Part shown: one piece after another, positions 6,808 to 9,088 of the stretch
Layout: each line of letters begins with the position of its first letter
Position numbering within the stretch: the stretch's first letter is position 1
Source: Calditrichaceae bacterium
Lineage (GTDB): Bacteria > Calditrichota > Calditrichia > Calditrichales > Calditrichaceae
Assembly: GCA_024763405.1 (NCBI GenBank)
Contig: JANTFQ010000069.1
Span: forward strand, 1-9,088
Direction of reading: 5' to 3'
Length of the DNA stretch: 9,088 bases
The notes under the pieces: model-generated
Databases searched by the model: none
Told to the model about the DNA's origin: nothing
The model's input: the letters and a program-made list of their open reading frames with translations, nothing else
Translations under genes and position numbers: made by a program

Positions 6808-7196
6808 ACCAGCCTCAGGTCGCGGTTGGCGCGGTTGTTTTTTTAAATGACAGGGTGTTGCTCGTACAGCGCAAAAATACGCCTGCTGCCGGGCAGTGGG
6901 CCATTCCGGGCGGACGGGTGAAACTGGGGGAAACCCTTAAAAATGCAGCAGAGCGCGAGGTTTTTGAAGAGACCGGCATTCGCATTGATGCCGGTGAAGT
7001 AGTTTATGTCTTCGAATACATCGATTCGGTTCACTACATTATTATTGATTTGGAGGCGGTTTATATTTCCGGTGAACCCGTTGCCGCGGATGACGCGTTG
7101 GAGGCGCGTTGGGTAAGCGCCGATGATTTGGCAGCTCTTGATGTAACACCATCAACGTTGCAGTTTTTGAAAGATAATTACAGTTTTGCACCCTAA
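6804..7196 (+). CDS. Nudix hydrolase (MutT-like)
   Basis: 130 residues, a normal size for a single Nudix domain. The full Nudix box G-x5-E-x7-R-E-U-x-E-E-x-G-U is present without deviation: G37, E43, R51, E52, E55, E56, G58, I59. It is preceded by the usual strand-loop (VLLVQRKNTPAAGQWAIPGG) and followed by ALEARWVSADDLAAL near the C-terminus, a layout like that of ADP-ribose or nucleotide-sugar type Nudix enzymes. It should hydrolyse a nucleoside diphosphate linked to another moiety with Mg2+; the substrate cannot be read from sequence. The start ATG overlaps the stop of the GNAT gene by 4 nt (ATGA) and has no strong ribosome binding site of its own, which fits translational coupling. A short CCTAA/TTAGG inverted pair just after the stop is too weak and lacks a T-run to call a terminator. 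Confidence 0.92.
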   Translation: MNQPQVAVGAVVFLNDRVLLVQRKNTPAAGQWAIPGGRVKLGETLKNAAEREVFEETGIRIDAGEVVYVFEYIDSVHYIIIDLEAVYISGEPVAADDALEARWVSADDLAALDVTPSTLQFLKDNYSFAP

Positions 7197-7308
7197 GTTT
7201 TAATCGTTAGGATTCTGGTTTTCATATCCGGGATTATTGGGAAACAAGAATATAATTTTAGAAGGAAATAGGTAATAGTTTGTCTTTAATGAAATAAAAA
7301 GTTGTCGG

Positions 7309-7314
7309 TATAAT
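7309..7314 (+). promoter_or_regulatory. Candidate -10 box of the response regulator gene
   Basis: A perfect TATAAT lies 18 nt before the start codon. No good -35 is spaced 16-18 nt upstream (TTGTCT at 7280-7285 is 23 nt away). The local sequence TCGGTATAATTTTA resembles that around the GNAT operon -10 (CCGGTATATAATTA). The implied leader is only about 12 nt, with GGTG (7324-7327) as a modest ribosome binding site. Confidence 0.35.
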
Positions 7315-7332
7315 TTTAATCATGGTGATCTT

Positions 7333-7869
7333 ATGAAGGTTTTAATTGTTGAAGATATTACGATAAATCTAAAATTATTAGAAAACATACTGAAGAAATA
7401 TGCGAAATGCCACACCGTAAAAAGTGGGGAAGAGGCAATAAAAGCATATAAAAAGGCGCTTAAAAATGACACGCCGTATGATTTAATATGTTTAGACATC
7501 CAATTACCGGGGATAAGCGGCTTTGATGTTTTACAGGAGATACGTAAAATAGAAAATGGCCAGAGAAAAGTTAAAATATTAATGACAACATCATCGGCCG
7601 ATACTGACAATGTTAGAAAAGCAATCACTTACGGTTGTGACAGTTATCTGATAAAGCCGTATAATCCACATAATGTTGAAGAGCAATTGACGAAACTAAA
7701 ATTATATGATCCGGAAGTGGCTGCTATGGAAAAAGCCGAGAAGGAAGCACAGGAACGCGCTCTTAAAGAAGCCGCAAGAGAGAAAGCAGAAAAAGAAGCA
7801 AAGGAAAAAGAAGAGCAAAAGGACGCGGAAGAAAACCCTGAGAATGAAGAGAAGGAAGAGCCGCAGTAA
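7333..7869 (+). CDS. Single-domain response regulator (CheY-like) with charged helical tail
   Basis: 178 residues. Residues 1-124 form a complete receiver domain: acidic pair E7/D8 after strand MKVLIV, phospho-acceptor D55 in LICLDIQLPG, switch Thr T85 in ILMTT, and Lys K108 in YLIKPY. All residues for Mg2+ binding and phosphotransfer are present, so it should accept phosphate from a histidine kinase. No output domain follows. Instead residues about 128-178 are almost only Glu, Lys, Ala, Arg and Gln (EKAEKEAQ, EKAEKEAKEKEE), predicting a long single alpha-helix or coiled coil that becomes purely acidic at the end. Such a protein would act through protein contact, like CheY or Spo0F, rather than by binding DNA. 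No histidine kinase lies in the window, so the partner is unknown. It has its own upstream TATAAT and seems monocistronic. Confidence 0.9.
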   Translation: MKVLIVEDITINLKLLENILKKYAKCHTVKSGEEAIKAYKKALKNDTPYDLICLDIQLPGISGFDVLQEIRKIENGQRKVKILMTTSSADTDNVRKAITYGCDSYLIKPYNPHNVEEQLTKLKLYDPEVAAMEKAEKEAQERALKEAAREKAEKEAKEKEEQKDAEENPENEEKEEPQ

Positions 7870-8076
7870 GAGGTATGACAACCCGCTATCCCAACACCCT
7901 CCAATAAAGAATAATTTTTCCAGAATGAAACAACTTTAATCTATTCACGTAGCTAAGCCCAATGAGCAAAATTAAATTTCGGTTATTCTATAAAATAGAA
8001 CGGGAAATATTCTTTTTTTGTTTTACCCAAGTACAGAAACATGTATATTTAAAAGACACTACTATTAAATTAATCT

Positions 8077-8081
8077 GGAGG
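8077..8081 (+). promoter_or_regulatory. Strong ribosome binding site deciding the S9 lipoprotein start
   Basis: GGAGG lies 5 nt before the ATG at 8087. A second ATG at 8083 is only 1 nt from it and opens a different frame of about 50 codons that ends early, so the 8087 start is chosen. A possible promoter (TTTTAC at 8021-8026, TATATT at 8044-8049, 17 nt apart) is weak. Confidence 0.75.
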
Positions 8082-8086
8082 TATGA

Positions 8087-9088
8087 ATGAGGAAATTAAT
8101 CCTTATCACAAGTTTAACCGCAATTATTTTGGCCGGGATCTTTTCCTGTGCGCCAAAGAAACAGGGACCGGCGCCGCTGATTCCCATGAAGGATTTTTTC
8201 AGGAATCCTGTCAAAACATCTTTTCAATTGTCTCCTAACGGGGAATACCTGGCATTTAAACAGCCCTGGGAAAACCGGATGAATGTTTTTGTTCAGAAAA
8301 TCGGCGAAGAAAAAGCAGTCCGGATTACCGAAGCAAAGGCAAGGGACATTGCCGGTTATTTTTGGGCAAACAACGAACGCATCGCTTTTATTCAGGATAA
8401 GGGTGGAAATGAAAACTTTCATCTCTTTGCCGTGAATATTGACGGAACGAATCTAAAGGAACTTACGCCGTTTGAAGGCGTCCGGGCACAGATCATTGAT
8501 GATCTGGAAGACAATCCCGAGGAAATGATTATCGGATTGAATAAACGGGATCCGCGCATCTTTGACGCCTATCGTATTAATGTTAATACCGGTGAAATGA
8601 AAATGACGGCCAAAAATCCGGGTAATATCGGCGGCTGGATGACCGACTGGGATGGTAAAATCCGCATTGCCATTACGACGGACGGTGTCAATACGAGTGT
8701 ATTGTATCGAAAAAGTGAATCCGATGATTTTAAACCGGTTCTTACTACCAATTTTAAAGAAACCCTCTCGCCACTGTATTTCGATTTTGATAATGGTGAT
8801 ATTATTTACGCCTCCTCAAATTTAAAGCGTGATAAACAAGCCATAGTAAAATATGATCTGGCCAATGCTAAAGAAATGGAGATTATTTACCAGCATCCTG
8901 AAGTAGATGTGAGCAATTTACTTATTTCTAAAAAGCGTAAATTGATTACCGGCGTTTCCTTTACGACCGATAAGCGTCACTATCACTTTTTTGATGAGCA
9001 ACGTAAAAATTTGCAAAAAACGCTGCAGGAAAAACTTCCCGGATACGAAGTGATTATTACCAGTATGAATAAAAATGAAGATAAAGTA
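8087..9088 (+). CDS. Lipoprotein S9-family (prolyl oligopeptidase-like) peptidase, N-terminal part (runs off right edge)
   Basis: Exactly 334 codons are open from the ATG at 8087 to the window edge. The N-terminus MRKLILITSLTAIILAGIFSC is a type II signal peptide with lipobox IFSC (Cys21), followed by APKK. From about residue 34 the sequence reads as the beta-propeller of dipeptidyl-aminopeptidase/acylaminoacyl-peptidase type S9 enzymes: IPMKDFFRNP, TSFQLSPNGEYLAFKQPWENR, IAGYFWANNERIAFIQDKGG, LFAVNIDGTNLKELTPFEG, VRAQIIDDLEDNPEEMIIG and TDKRHYHFFDEQ. The alpha/beta-hydrolase domain with the Ser-Asp-His triad would lie beyond the window, so catalytic competence cannot be judged. As a lipoprotein it probably acts on peptides at the periplasmic or outer membrane. 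It has a strong ribosome binding site and follows a 217-bp gap after the response regulator gene. Confidence 0.87.
   Translation, partial: MRKLILITSLTAIILAGIFSCAPKKQGPAPLIPMKDFFRNPVKTSFQLSPNGEYLAFKQPWENRMNVFVQKIGEEKAVRITEAKARDIAGYFWANNERIAFIQDKGGNENFHLFAVNIDGTNLKELTPFEGVRAQIIDDLEDNPEEMIIGLNKRDPRIFDAYRINVNTGEMKMTAKNPGNIGGWMTDWDGKIRIAITTDGVNTSVLYRKSESDDFKPVLTTNFKETLSPLYFDFDNGDIIYASSNLKRDKQAIVKYDLANAKEMEIIYQHPEVDVSNLLISKKRKLITGVSFTTDKRHYHFFDEQRKNLQKTLQEKLPGYEVIITSMNKNEDKV

Noticed and set aside
7192..7211. Inverted pair CCTAA/TTAGG after the Nudix gene as a terminator
   Set aside because: The stem is only 5 bp, A/T-rich, with a 10-nt loop and no clean T-run after it.
7644..7939. Ser/Phe-rich minus frame and Lys/Arg-rich plus frame over the response regulator tail
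   Set aside because: Both are other-frame shadows of the repetitive Lys/Glu codons; their odd composition is explained by the tail.
7986..8019. TTCTA/TAGAA hairpin followed by a seven-T run as a terminator of the response regulator gene
   Set aside because: The stem is 5 bp of mostly A/T and lies 12 nt from the T-run, so it is too weak to call; it is also over 100 bp from the stop codon.
8083..8235. Short frame from the ATG at 8083 overlapping the S9 lipoprotein start
   Set aside because: The ATG is 1 nt from the ribosome binding site and the peptide has no features, while the frame at 8087 gives a lipoprotein signal and an S9 propeller.

Overview
The window reads as a chromosomal segment from a Gram-negative bacterium of the Fibrobacterota-Chlorobiota-Bacteroidota (FCB) superphylum or a neighbouring lineage. 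Calditrichota-like (Caldithrix / KSB1-type) is the best guess. The main evidence is the large secreted C25 (gingipain-type) peptidase. It ends in a type IX secretion (T9SS) sorting domain with the NYPNPFNPATTI signature, which is typical of these phyla. Two lipoproteins with clear lipoboxes and a DUF3108 exported protein also fit a diderm. No phylogenetic marker gene (rRNA, ribosomal protein) lies in the window, so the assignment is an inference.

Layout. (1) Bases 1-379, minus strand: the N-terminal part of a lipoprotein gene that runs off the left edge. A 15-bp perfect inverted repeat of a widespread dispersed-repeat type sits in frame inside it. (2) Bases 380-733: a gene-free stretch of about 350 bp that carries repeat-like remnants and, at its right end, a convincing intrinsic terminator for the peptidase gene. 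(3) Bases 734-4066, minus: the C25 peptidase (signal peptide, propeptide, catalytic His/Cys, Ig-like domain, two CARDB-like domains, CUB domain, T9SS signal). (4) A 140-bp divergent promoter region, then 4207-4986, plus: an exported DUF3108 protein. (5) Bases 5004-5813, minus and convergent: a membrane-anchored left-handed beta-helix (hexapeptide repeat) protein resembling stand-alone versions of the Pls/PosA C-terminal region. (6) Bases 6025-7196, plus: a two-gene operon with an ATGA overlap, consisting of a GNAT N-acetyltransferase with an extra N-terminal helical domain and a Nudix hydrolase. (7) Bases 7333-7869, plus: a single-domain response regulator with a long Lys/Glu/Ala-rich tail. 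(8) Bases 8087-9088, plus: the start of a lipoprotein S9-family (prolyl oligopeptidase-like) peptidase that runs off the right edge.

Apart from the GNAT-Nudix pair the genes look like independent transcription units, with direction switches at about 4.1, 5.0 and 5.9 kb. There is no sign of a phage, a transposase, CRISPR, or a tRNA or rRNA gene. A general theme is the cell envelope and secreted proteolysis (C25 and S9 peptidases, two lipoproteins, DUF3108, membrane acyltransferase-like protein), but nothing in the sequence ties these into one pathway. I do not see a clear new multi-gene system. The most unusual items are the coding palindrome in the left lipoprotein, the repeat-filled spacer, the GNAT N-terminal domain with its Nudix partner, and the charged tail on the response regulator.
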